Of a DNA stretch of 64,000 nucleotides, positions 8,433 to 16,313 are shown piece by piece. Below the pieces are notes generated by a model. It saw only the letters and a program-made list of their open reading frames with translations, searched no databases and was not told the origin of the DNA. The position numbers were made by a program, and so were the translations under genes. Positions within the stretch are counted from its first letter, which is position 1, and each line of letters opens with the position of its first letter. Location: assembly GCF_002831565.1 (NCBI RefSeq), contig NZ_CP025096.1, positions 5,881,014 to 5,945,013 of the forward strand, in the 5' to 3' direction. The stretch is from Spirosoma pollinicola. Its GTDB lineage: Bacteria > Bacteroidota > Bacteroidia > Cytophagales > Spirosomataceae.

Positions 8433-9137
8433 ATGATCACACCAGAAATAGTTAACGATTTATACATCGTTCAAGTCGCAAATGAAAATCATTTGCGGTT
8501 AGCCGAAACCATCTGCCATGAAATGGAAGAAAGCGCGAAAGCCCGGGGAACCGGCATTGCCAAGCGATCGCCTATTTATGTCATGGAGAAAATGCTCGAA
8601 GGGAAAGCCATTGTGGCTATGACTCTAACGGGCGAATGGGTTGGCTTTTGCTATATTGAAACCTGGGAACACGGCAAGTTCGTGGCCAATTCCGGGTTGA
8701 TTGTACACCCCGACTATCGCAAAAGCGGTATTGCTACAAGAATCAAAGCCAAGGCATTTGAACTCTCGCGGGCGATGTTTCCAACGGCCAAAATTATTGG
8801 TATTACAACCAGTCTGGCCGTGATGAAAATCAATTCTGACCTGGGATACCAACCAGTCACATTGAGCGAGTTACCCGCCGACGAGGCATTCTGGAAAGGG
8901 TGCCAAACCTGCGCTAACTTCGATATTCTGACCCGAACCAATCGAAAGCACTGCCTATGTACAGGCATGCAATACGATCCGGAAGATCATAAAAAAGAAG
9001 AGAAAGACGAGAACTGGAATTTCCTGAAGGAGTCGAAACTATATGAGCGCTGGATGCGAATCAAGAATCGTATTCTGATGCGTATCAATCCCACAGATCG
9101 CTCGCGTCGCAATAATCGTGAATTGGAGACGGTCTGA
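8433..9137 (+). CDS. GNAT acetyltransferase of the Bacteroidota arginine-pathway type
   Basis: This 234-residue GNAT has its acetyl-CoA loop near RKSGIA (96-101). The string GTGIAKRSP, the NSGLIVHPDYR strand and the VMKINSDLGY segment resemble the acetyltransferase that heads arginine-biosynthesis clusters in many Bacteroidota, where it is thought to acylate glutamate. This is recalled family resemblance, not a search. The cysteine cluster Cys157, Cys160, Cys174 and Cys176 could bind a metal. The C-terminal 45 residues are very charged. The gene stands alone and is followed by a strong terminator, so the usual argG neighbour is absent. Confidence 0.75.
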   Translation: MITPEIVNDLYIVQVANENHLRLAETICHEMEESAKARGTGIAKRSPIYVMEKMLEGKAIVAMTLTGEWVGFCYIETWEHGKFVANSGLIVHPDYRKSGIATRIKAKAFELSRAMFPTAKIIGITTSLAVMKINSDLGYQPVTLSELPADEAFWKGCQTCANFDILTRTNRKHCLCTGMQYDPEDHKKEEKDENWNFLKESKLYERWMRIKNRILMRINPTDRSRRNNRELETV

Positions 9138-9161
9138 GACGTAACATTTAGATAATATTGG

Positions 9162-9208
9162 AAAAGCGAATAGCCCGGGAGTCACTTCCGGGCTATTCGC
9201 TTTTTACG
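9162..9208 (+). terminator. Intrinsic terminator after the GNAT gene
   Basis: The 17-bp arms at 9162-9178 and 9188-9204 are perfect complements with a 9-nt loop. The stem is rich in G and C at its tip and ends in a run of five T. Confidence 0.93.
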
Positions 9209-9567
9209 CTATTGAGCCAAAATGATTGAGCCTGAAGGGAAATCTATTGCATTATTTTCTGTAAATTATTACTAATAATAACGAAAATTAACAATTAGGT
9301 AATATTGGGAAATTATATTATATTTTGTAATATACCTGTAAAAGGTAGTGGGACAGAATATTTTTTTGTTTACTGATGCTAATTATGTATATTATTTTTA
9401 AGTAAGTAGAAGATTGTAAATGCCTATAAAATGATAACATTGCTTTTGTTTGTAGTTTGTTAATATTTGCGTAACATTGGATTAACATTAAGATAACATT
9501 GGGCGCTTTCTAAGCCCGATGAAGGATAATTTGATATATCGTTTCACTATTTAATCACGTTGAAGTC
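9209..9567. other. AT-rich intergenic region upstream of the TonB-C-like gene
   Basis: About 360 bases with conspicuously low GC content and no convincing gene. It contains many ATTAAT and TATATT tracts. It ends in a likely promoter and 5' leader for the gene at 9568. AT-rich upstream regions of this kind can also bind nucleoid proteins (inference). Confidence 0.5.
9439..9469 (+). promoter_or_regulatory. Candidate Bacteroidota sigma-A promoter
   Basis: ATTG at 9439-9442 is followed after exactly 19 bases by AATATTTG at 9462-9469. This is close to the Bacteroidota consensus of TTTG, a 19-base spacer, then TAnnTTTG. It would place transcription about 90 bases upstream of the ATG at 9568. Confidence 0.35.
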
Positions 9568-9915
9568 ATGAAAAAGAATTTAGCTCTTCTCATGCTGGTA
9601 GGCTTCCTGGCAACGCAAGCCTACGCTGCGCCTATTACGACAACTAAATCGAAAGCGCCTAAAGCAACGCTGGAGCAGCAGTTATCAAAATATGTTACCT
9701 ATCCCGAGGCCCTTAAGCCAACTCAACAGGCGGGCGTTGTTGTGATCCAATTCCGGGTAAACTCGTCCAGCGAAGTTTGTAAGCTGGAAGTATTTAGCCA
9801 GAACGAACAATTAAATAGTGCGTTAATTCGGCAATTGACCGGCAAAAAAATAAATGGGTATGGTAGTGAAACCAGCGAAGTACACACGGTTCGCTTACGT
9901 TTCCAGCCAGAATAA
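9568..9915 (+). CDS. Small exported protein with TonB-C-like domain
   Basis: This 115-residue protein has a clear signal peptide (positive MKKN start, hydrophobic core, cleavage after TQAYA) and a single domain of about 70 residues. The pattern YPEAL..., then AGVVVIQFRVN, then a C-terminal VRLRF strand resembles the TonB C-terminal fold that binds TonB boxes. It has no transmembrane anchor and no proline-rich spacer, so it cannot be a complete energy transducer. A soluble periplasmic role is inferred. It is monocistronic between an AT-rich leader and a terminator. Confidence 0.6.
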   Translation: MKKNLALLMLVGFLATQAYAAPITTTKSKAPKATLEQQLSKYVTYPEALKPTQQAGVVVIQFRVNSSSEVCKLEVFSQNEQLNSALIRQLTGKKINGYGSETSEVHTVRLRFQPE

Positions 9916-9937
9916 AGGTATTTTAATACACACAAAG

Positions 9938-9987
9938 CCAGCAGTAGTCAGGAAAAACCATGTACCTGACAATTGCTGGTTTTTTTG
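9938..9987 (+). terminator. Intrinsic terminator
   Basis: CCAGCA...GTCAGG pairs with CCTGAC...TGCTGG across a loop of about 12 nt, with an internal bulge. A run of seven T follows directly. It ends the TonB-C-like transcript. Confidence 0.8.
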
Positions 9988-10043
9988 TGCCCTAACTTTT
10001 TCGGCTTACGACTGGTTAGCGATAAATAAACCATTTAATCCAT

Positions 10044-11360
10044 ATGTCTGAACCGCTCTCGCTGGTCTGGCTCCGGCGCGATTTGCGTCTGCACGACAAT
10101 GCTGCCTTGTATCATGCTTTCAAAAGTGGCCGCCCTGTTCTTCCTGTTTTTATTTTTGATCGCCTAATTCTTGATGCCCTGGATGACCGAAACGACCGTC
10201 GGGTCGAGTTTCTGGTTCAGGAGATTAATCGCCTTCAGGATGAGTTGGCTAAACTGGGTTCGACTATTATTGTGCGTTATGGCAAGCCAGTCGATGTGTG
10301 GAAAGAACTGATCAGCCAGTATACCATTGGCGACGTATTCGCCAATCACGATTACGAGGTATATGCCAAAGAGCGCGATAAAACTATTGGTGATTTGCTG
10401 GCTGAGCACGCCATTGGGTTTCATACCAGTAAAGACCAGGTCCTTTTCGAGCGGGATGAAGTACTCACCGGCAAAAAAACGCCTTATACCGTTTTTACCC
10501 CCTATAGCCGTAACTGGCGCGAAAAACTGACAGACTTTTACCTGAAAGCATACCCTACCGAAACCTACTTTAAGCAATTTTGGAAAACTAAATCCCTGCC
10601 TGTTCCTACGCTGGATGAAATGGGTTTCGAGCCGGTAGGAGAGTCGTTCCCGCCCCGAGCCACGCCCGATAGCCTGATTGATTCGTATAAGAAAACCCGT
10701 GATTTTCCGGCTTTGCCGCATAGTACGAGTCAACTGAGTATTCACCTGCGATTTGGTACCGTTAGTGTTCGCGATCTGGCTAGACAGGCGAAACAGGTAG
10801 AGGATAAAACGTTCCTGACTGAACTCTGCTGGCGTGACTTTTACTTTCAGGTACTCGACCATTTTCCGCACGTTGAGAAACAATCCTTCCGGCGGGAGTA
10901 TGATCAGATCGAGTGGCGTAACAATGAGGCTGAGTTTGAGAAGTGGTGCCGGGGCGAAACAGGTTACCCTATCGTGGATGCCGGGATGCGCCAGTTAAAT
11001 ACCATCGGCTGGATGCATAATCGTGTTCGGATGATTACGGCCAGTTTTTTGTGCAAACACCTGCTCATCGACTGGCGGTGGGGCGAAGCTTATTTTGGCA
11101 AAAAACTTCGTGATTATGACCTGTCGGCCAACAATGGCGGCTGGCAGTGGGCAGCGGGGTCAGGTACCGATGCCGCTCCGTATTTCCGGGTTTTTAACCC
11201 TACACTACAAGCCAAAAGGTTCGATGCCAAAGACGTATATATTCGAGAGTGGGTGCCTGAATTAGACACTCCAAACTACCCCAAACCTATTGTAGAGCAT
11301 ACAATGGCCCGGCAACGGGCTATTGACACCTACCGCAAAGCACTGAAAAAGGTTAAATAG
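10044..11360 (+). CDS. phr: Deoxyribodipyrimidine photolyase / cryptochrome family
   Basis: This 438-residue flavoprotein is predicted to split UV-induced pyrimidine dimers using blue light. The N-terminal antenna domain begins with VWLRRDLRLHDNAAL. The C-terminal FAD domain contains the family hallmarks WRDFYFQ, the GxPIVDAGMRQL stretch, and NNGGWQWAAGSGTDAAPYF. The length and motifs match class I photolyases. A cryptochrome-like role cannot be excluded by sequence alone. It is a single-gene unit, followed by a four-hairpin repeat. Confidence 0.93.
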   Translation: MSEPLSLVWLRRDLRLHDNAALYHAFKSGRPVLPVFIFDRLILDALDDRNDRRVEFLVQEINRLQDELAKLGSTIIVRYGKPVDVWKELISQYTIGDVFANHDYEVYAKERDKTIGDLLAEHAIGFHTSKDQVLFERDEVLTGKKTPYTVFTPYSRNWREKLTDFYLKAYPTETYFKQFWKTKSLPVPTLDEMGFEPVGESFPPRATPDSLIDSYKKTRDFPALPHSTSQLSIHLRFGTVSVRDLARQAKQVEDKTFLTELCWRDFYFQVLDHFPHVEKQSFRREYDQIEWRNNEAEFEKWCRGETGYPIVDAGMRQLNTIGWMHNRVRMITASFLCKHLLIDWRWGEAYFGKKLRDYDLSANNGGWQWAAGSGTDAAPYFRVFNPTLQAKRFDAKDVYIREWVPELDTPNYPKPIVEHTMARQRAIDTYRKALKKVK

Positions 11361-11369
11361 ACGAGGCAA

Positions 11370-11471
11370 TCTGGCGCGGGCATTCGCCCGTGCCTGTTCA
11401 TGAGGCAAGCATTCGCTTGCGTCAGTGAATACTGACTTCATGAACAGGCACGGGTAAATACCCGCGCCAGA
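11370..11471. repeat. Four-hairpin palindromic element, copy 1
   Basis: The ends TCTGGCGCGGG (11370-11380) and CCCGCGCCAGA (11461-11471) are complementary. Inside are four small hairpins at 11374-11393, 11405-11420, 11421-11436 and 11448-11467. Spacers at 11393-11403 and 11438-11448 also pair with each other. Related copies lie at 42726-42848 and, degraded, at 59671-59760. There is no coding capacity, so it resembles a MITE or REP-type element. Confidence 0.85.
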
Positions 11472-11539
11472 CAATGTTCGTATGCACACCTTTTTGTAGA
11501 TTACAGCTCTTTTTGTAGATTATTCCACTACCCGGCGTT

Positions 11540-13900
11540 ATGAGGTTACAGCTACCGCTGCTTTTCTGCATTGCTCTATTCTGTCTTTGTTCGTCGGTAG
11601 TGGCTCAACAGCGACTTCGCCTGAGTGTCGTTGTGCGCGATGGCGTTACAAAAAAACCAATTCCCGGGGCCAGCCTGTTTATTGCCGAAACGAAGGCCGG
11701 GGCGCAGGCAGATAGTTTAGGCGTCATTTCTATTAACCACCCGCCGGGTGTGCTGACAATGTATGTGTCGGCCGTTGGCTACTTCCGAGGACGGGAAACC
11801 GTTGTCCTTGATTTCAATAAACGAGTCGAGTACCTGCTACAGCCGCGTTCCACCGATCTGGAGGAAGTCGATGTACGGGCTACCCGCAAAGACAAAAACA
11901 TCAAAGACGTGCAGATGGGGCAGATTCAGATCAGTATGCCCGAACTGAAACGGATGCCCGTGGTATTGGGTGAGCCCGATATCCTGAAAGCCCTCACACT
12001 CCAGGCGGGTGTTACTACGGCTGGCGAAGGCGCGGGCGGGTTTAATGTTCGGGGTGGACGATCCGATCAGAACCTGGTGCTGGTTGACGGCGCCCCTCTA
12101 TTTAATACGTCGCACCTGTTGGGCTTTTACACGAATATTAACCCCGACATGGTGCAGGATGTGAGCCTCAATAAAGGAGCATTTTCGGCTCAATATGGCG
12201 GACGCGTATCGTCGTTGCTGTTAATGAGTACCCGAAACGGTAATAAAGACGGTTGGCGTGTATCGGGTGGGGTAAGTCCGGTGAGCGTGAGGGTAGCGGT
12301 TGATGGGCCAATCACAAAAAAATTAACCCTGCTGGCCGGTGGGCGTATCGCCTTTCCGAATTACCTGTTGCAGTTATTTCCAACAGCAAGCGTAAAAAAC
12401 AGCCGGGCTTTCTTTTTCGACGGAAATCTGAAACTGACCTATACACCTGACGAACGAAATACGATTTCGTTGTCGGCCTACCGTAGTCAGGATAATTTCC
12501 AGTTTCCGGGCGATACCCTTTATGGCTGGCATTCGAGTGTGTTAACAGGCCGCTGGAGTTACCTTATCCGTCCAAACATGCAGGTCAATCTGGCTGCTCT
12601 TTATAGTGGCTATTACCTGAATGTAGATGGCGTAGCGCCTAACCTGGCTTTCCGGTTTACGTCGCACGTTGAGCAACGGGAAGGCAAGGCAGATCTGTTT
12701 TACACGATCAACAAGAAGTATAAAATTCAGGTCGGTACAAATGCGATTCTGTACGGTAGCCAAACGGGGGCCATTCAACCTACGAGCGATCAGTCGAGTA
12801 TAAATCCGAAGCAAATCAATCCGGAGAAAGGCCGGGAATTGGGAGCCTATATCAATACCGAGTGGGAGTTAACACCAAATATTACGTTAATGGCTGGCCT
12901 GCGTTATTCGGCTTTTGCGTTACTGGGGCCGCAAACGGTTTATGGATACGCCGAAAATGTACCAGTCTCACCCGAAACCGTTACTGATTCAGTGCGCTAC
13001 CAATCCGGGCAAGTTGCCCAGACCTATGGAGGTTTTGAGCCCCGACTGGCCTTGCGCGTTCAACTGGCTAGGAATACGTCGATCAAAGCCAGTGCGGGTC
13101 GAACACGCCAATACCTGAACCTGATTTCAAACACAACGGCCATTACGCCACTCGATTTCTGGAAATTAAGCGACCGCTATCTGCCGCCCCAAATTGCAGA
13201 TCAGGTATCGCTGGGGCTATTTCAGAACTTCCGCGATAATGCGATTGAAGTTAGTGTGGAAGGTTATTACAAACGACTTCAGCATCAGATAGAATACCGG
13301 TATGGTGCTAACCTGATCCTGAATCCTAAACTCGAAACCGCGCTCTTGCAGGCTGCCGGGAAGGCCTATGGGGTTGAGTTTGGACTCGCTAAAAATAATG
13401 GTCGACTGACGGGACAGCTTAATTATACCTATGCCCGCTCGTTGATTGCCGTACAAACGCAGTTCGATGCACTCCGCATCAATGGGGGCGACTATTACCC
13501 GTCTTACATTGACCGCCCGCATACGTTCAATGTGCAGGCCCGTTGGTCTATGTCGCACAACTGGTCGTTTTCGAGCAACTTTGTCTATTACACCGGTGTT
13601 CCCGCGACCTACCCGGATGGGCAATATACTTACAACGGCGAGCCGGTGCAGGATTACTCGCGCCGTAATGCCGACCGTATTCCCGACTATCATCGGCTGG
13701 ATGTAGCCTTCTCGAAAGATACCCGATTCAACAAAGCACAAAAGCGTTACGGAATCTGGACGTTGGGACTCTACAATGTGTATGCGCACAAGAACCCGTA
13801 CTCTATTTATTTTACCCGCTTCAACCAGCGGACAGAATCGTATCGGCTGTCGGTATTTGGTACAGTAATTCCTTCCATTGCCTACAATTTCTATTTTTAG
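11540..13900 (+). CDS. TonB-dependent outer-membrane receptor with carboxypeptidase-regulatory-like N domain
   Basis: This 786-residue protein has a signal peptide (about 1-22), a carboxypeptidase-D regulatory-like domain (about 25-105: VVVRDGVTKKPIPGA...), a plug domain (about 130-230, including FNVRGGRSDQNLVLVDGAP) and a long beta-barrel. It imports an unknown substrate across the outer membrane using TonB energy. It is separated by two bases from the DUF4249 lipoprotein gene, a pairing that recurs in Bacteroidota. The chain is shorter than SusC-type receptors and no SusD partner is present, so a glycan-specific role is not supported. Confidence 0.9.
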   Translation: MRLQLPLLFCIALFCLCSSVVAQQRLRLSVVVRDGVTKKPIPGASLFIAETKAGAQADSLGVISINHPPGVLTMYVSAVGYFRGRETVVLDFNKRVEYLLQPRSTDLEEVDVRATRKDKNIKDVQMGQIQISMPELKRMPVVLGEPDILKALTLQAGVTTAGEGAGGFNVRGGRSDQNLVLVDGAPLFNTSHLLGFYTNINPDMVQDVSLNKGAFSAQYGGRVSSLLLMSTRNGNKDGWRVSGGVSPVSVRVAVDGPITKKLTLLAGGRIAFPNYLLQLFPTASVKNSRAFFFDGNLKLTYTPDERNTISLSAYRSQDNFQFPGDTLYGWHSSVLTGRWSYLIRPNMQVNLAALYSGYYLNVDGVAPNLAFRFTSHVEQREGKADLFYTINKKYKIQVGTNAILYGSQTGAIQPTSDQSSINPKQINPEKGRELGAYINTEWELTPNITLMAGLRYSAFALLGPQTVYGYAENVPVSPETVTDSVRYQSGQVAQTYGGFEPRLALRVQLARNTSIKASAGRTRQYLNLISNTTAITPLDFWKLSDRYLPPQIADQVSLGLFQNFRDNAIEVSVEGYYKRLQHQIEYRYGANLILNPKLETALLQAAGKAYGVEFGLAKNNGRLTGQLNYTYARSLIAVQTQFDALRINGGDYYPSYIDRPHTFNVQARWSMSHNWSFSSNFVYYTGVPATYPDGQYTYNGEPVQDYSRRNADRIPDYHRLDVAFSKDTRFNKAQKRYGIWTLGLYNVYAHKNPYSIYFTRFNQRTESYRLSVFGTVIPSIAYNFYF

Positions 13901-13902
13901 CC

Positions 13903-14943
13903 ATGCGTCAACTTAGTAGTTATATTCTCATTTTGATCGCCTTAGCTGCCTGTATTGATCAGGTTCAATTGCCTGTTCGTACTGAAGCCCCAAGGTTGGT
14001 TGTAGAAGGACAGATCACCAACGAAGCCCCGCCATATACGGTTCGGCTTACATACACCGGTAAGTACGGGGGTGAAAGTGGGCAAAATATCAATGATCAA
14101 TACGTGAAAGAAGCGCAGGTTAGTGTGGCCGATGATCAGGGGCGCTCAACGCGTTTTGCGTCGATGGGAACAGGGATATATCAAACCACAGATTTAAACT
14201 TTCGTGGTCAGGTAGGACGTGCCTATAGTTTATCTGTTGTCTTGGCCGATGGTAACCGCTACGTTACTAAATCAGAACGGATGCCTGCTGTGCCGGTGGT
14301 TGACAGTATTTCGGTGAAAGCCGTTAAAACGGGCAACCTGAGTATTCCTTACGCTCTTTCTTATGGCGTTAATACACGTGACCCCGCCAATGAGCAGAAT
14401 TATTACCGCTGGACAGCCTTTGGCTACACGGTTCGTTTGTCAGTTGGCGTGCCGTGTAGCTTGGGAAATCCCAGTAAGTGCAATTACACCTGCTGGACGT
14501 CGGCGTCGAATACTGTTGTCAATATATACAGTGACGAAGCGATTAATGGCAATACGATTCGGGATCGATTTGCCTTGCAGATGCCTATCTATGCCATAGC
14601 CCCGCAACTGGTAGAAATACAGCAGTATGCGATTACTCAACCGAATTACCAATTCTGGAAACTCTATCAGCAACAAAACGCCCGAACCGGGAGTATTTTC
14701 GATCCACTACCCGCACCCGTCACGGGAAATCTGGTCAATACAAATGACCCAACCGATATAGCACGGGGCTACTTTGCCGTAACATCTATCACCCGGAAGC
14801 GTTTGCGTCAGCAGACTGTCCCTAATGTTGGTTTTTATCCGGCTATAACTAGTTTTATTAGCAGCCAGCTTATTCCAGATGGCGACTGCCGGGCAACATA
14901 CGGTTGGAATGTGCCTGTGCTGGAGCCAGATGGCTGGCAGTAA
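13903..14943 (+). CDS. DUF4249 lipoprotein, receptor partner
   Basis: This 346-residue lipoprotein has a lipobox ending at Cys17 (Leu-Ala-Ala-Cys). The early LVVEGQITNE segment and the beta-rich body with GxYxTTDLNFRGQVGRAYSLSV are typical of DUF4249. The family has no established biochemical function. Genes of this type commonly sit directly downstream of a TonB-dependent receptor, as here, so it is likely a surface or periplasmic accessory to that receptor. Its stop abuts the stop of the convergent lytic transglycosylase with no gap. Confidence 0.85.
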   Translation: MRQLSSYILILIALAACIDQVQLPVRTEAPRLVVEGQITNEAPPYTVRLTYTGKYGGESGQNINDQYVKEAQVSVADDQGRSTRFASMGTGIYQTTDLNFRGQVGRAYSLSVVLADGNRYVTKSERMPAVPVVDSISVKAVKTGNLSIPYALSYGVNTRDPANEQNYYRWTAFGYTVRLSVGVPCSLGNPSKCNYTCWTSASNTVVNIYSDEAINGNTIRDRFALQMPIYAIAPQLVEIQQYAITQPNYQFWKLYQQQNARTGSIFDPLPAPVTGNLVNTNDPTDIARGYFAVTSITRKRLRQQTVPNVGFYPAITSFISSQLIPDGDCRATYGWNVPVLEPDGWQ

Positions 14944-16206
14944 TTATAATTTCCACTGCACAACCCAGCCGGGCTTTAGCACCTTTGGGCGAGCAATGCC
15001 CGCCAGTCCGGTAGCAGGGTTTATAGCAAGGAGTGTTAGTGGAATGGTCGTGTTTGTTTCGGACAGAACGGCTTTCGTTACGCGCAGAAACAGATTGCCG
15101 CGTGCGTCTATATCATCGACTACGGCATATAGAATATCGCCCTTTTTGAGTTCGTTTTCGTCGATCTGCACATTTTCTGTAAGGGCAAACGCCCAGCTTT
15201 GCCCTACTTTGGGTTGGCCGGCCCGCACCAGTCGGGCTGTTACATCGCCTACGAAAACAGTCGCGGATGTCGGGTTATTTTTGAGGAGTTCCGTCAGTAG
15301 ACTATCCATCACGACAGCTTCAATACGCCCCTTCTGTCTGGTTTGATTGACGGCATCCGTTGAACTGGTCAGCGTTTCAACCGGTACACCCACCAGTTCA
15401 GGTTCCTGGTCCTGAAGCCAGCCCATGCGCCGGGCCTGTTCACGCTCTTGCTGATAGGCATCGCCCGAGGAAGCCAGCATGATACCTACCGAGCCCAAGC
15501 CATATGAAGGGTTGGTAAACAACTCTTTCATGGCCAGAATCCGGTAGAGGTAATAACCGGTTTCGGGATTCATGGTCATGGCATAATAGTCGCGGTGGCC
15601 CGATTTTGTGATTTTGCGCTGCACCATACCCACTCCTCCGTTATAGGCCGCAGCAACGAGTGTCCAGGAGCCTAGCTTGCTATAAAGGAACTTAAGGTAT
15701 TTGCAACCTGCTTCTGTCGATTTCAAGAGGTCAGCGCGCTCGTCGTTGCCCGGCGCAATGGAAAGCCCCATATCCTGCGCCGTTTCGTCCATAAACTGCC
15801 AATAGCCAACAGCGCCGGCAGAGGATACAGCGTTGGATTGCCAGGCGCTTTCGATGAGCGGAAGGTATTTGAAATCGTTGGGAATGTTATGCTTATGGAG
15901 AATCGGCTCGATCACAGCGAAAAAAGGAGCCGAGCGGGCTTTAAGCCCATTCAGGTGCTTCACGTAACCCGAACTACTCGCCAGTGCAAAAGCCAGTTTG
16001 GCCGAAACATCGCCTTGCTCTGTCGGTACGATTTCACCACAAAAATGAAGACGACTTGGCCCCACAGCCGATTGTTGCTGAACCTGAACCGAACGAACGG
16101 GCTTCCCTTTAAGTACTGGCTGTTTTTTTCGTTGAGCAAAAACAGCCGATGGAATGATTAAGCCAATAAAAATCAGGAAGATAAGCTGTCGAATCGATGG
16201 CGTCAA
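14944..16206 (-). CDS. Lytic transglycosylase (MltD-like), paralog 1 of 3, with C-terminal beta-domain
   Basis: This 420-residue exported enzyme is predicted to cleave peptidoglycan glycan strands to 1,6-anhydro products. A signal peptide ends near VFAQ. A HFCGEIVP motif precedes the SLT domain, which includes LIESAWQ (catalytic Glu), GYWQFM and AAAYNGG. The C-terminal 110 residues (GQSWAFALTENVQI, GDILYAVVDDID, LTLLAINPATGLAGI) are not LysM repeats. They read like the C-terminal domain of Bacteroidota conjugation protein TraM, a VirB10-like fold (inference from residue pattern). Paralogs follow at 16314 and 17816, all on the same strand. Confidence 0.9.
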   Translation of the reverse strand: MTPSIRQLIFLIFIGLIIPSAVFAQRKKQPVLKGKPVRSVQVQQQSAVGPSRLHFCGEIVPTEQGDVSAKLAFALASSSGYVKHLNGLKARSAPFFAVIEPILHKHNIPNDFKYLPLIESAWQSNAVSSAGAVGYWQFMDETAQDMGLSIAPGNDERADLLKSTEAGCKYLKFLYSKLGSWTLVAAAYNGGVGMVQRKITKSGHRDYYAMTMNPETGYYLYRILAMKELFTNPSYGLGSVGIMLASSGDAYQQEREQARRMGWLQDQEPELVGVPVETLTSSTDAVNQTRQKGRIEAVVMDSLLTELLKNNPTSATVFVGDVTARLVRAGQPKVGQSWAFALTENVQIDENELKKGDILYAVVDDIDARGNLFLRVTKAVLSETNTTIPLTLLAINPATGLAGIARPKVLKPGWVVQWKL

Positions 16207-16313
16207 AGCAAGTGGATAATGGTTCGGCCTATAAAACGATGTCAGGTCTGGGTTTAGTTCAGTAGCAACAGGAACGTATTTCAGGTAAAGCTTCGGCTAA
16301 GGTCAAGCTACAT

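Noticed and set aside
10164..10883. Long open frame (239 codons) opposite the photolyase gene
   Set aside because: The plus strand carries a complete photolyase with all motifs. The antisense frame has no family pattern.
11370..11471. Four-hairpin element considered as a tRNA-like gene
   Set aside because: There is no anticodon-like loop, no T-loop consensus and no CCA end, and the loops vary between copies.
13217..13789. Long open frame opposite the TonB receptor gene
   Set aside because: Shadow of the receptor's codon pattern; no start context or protein features.
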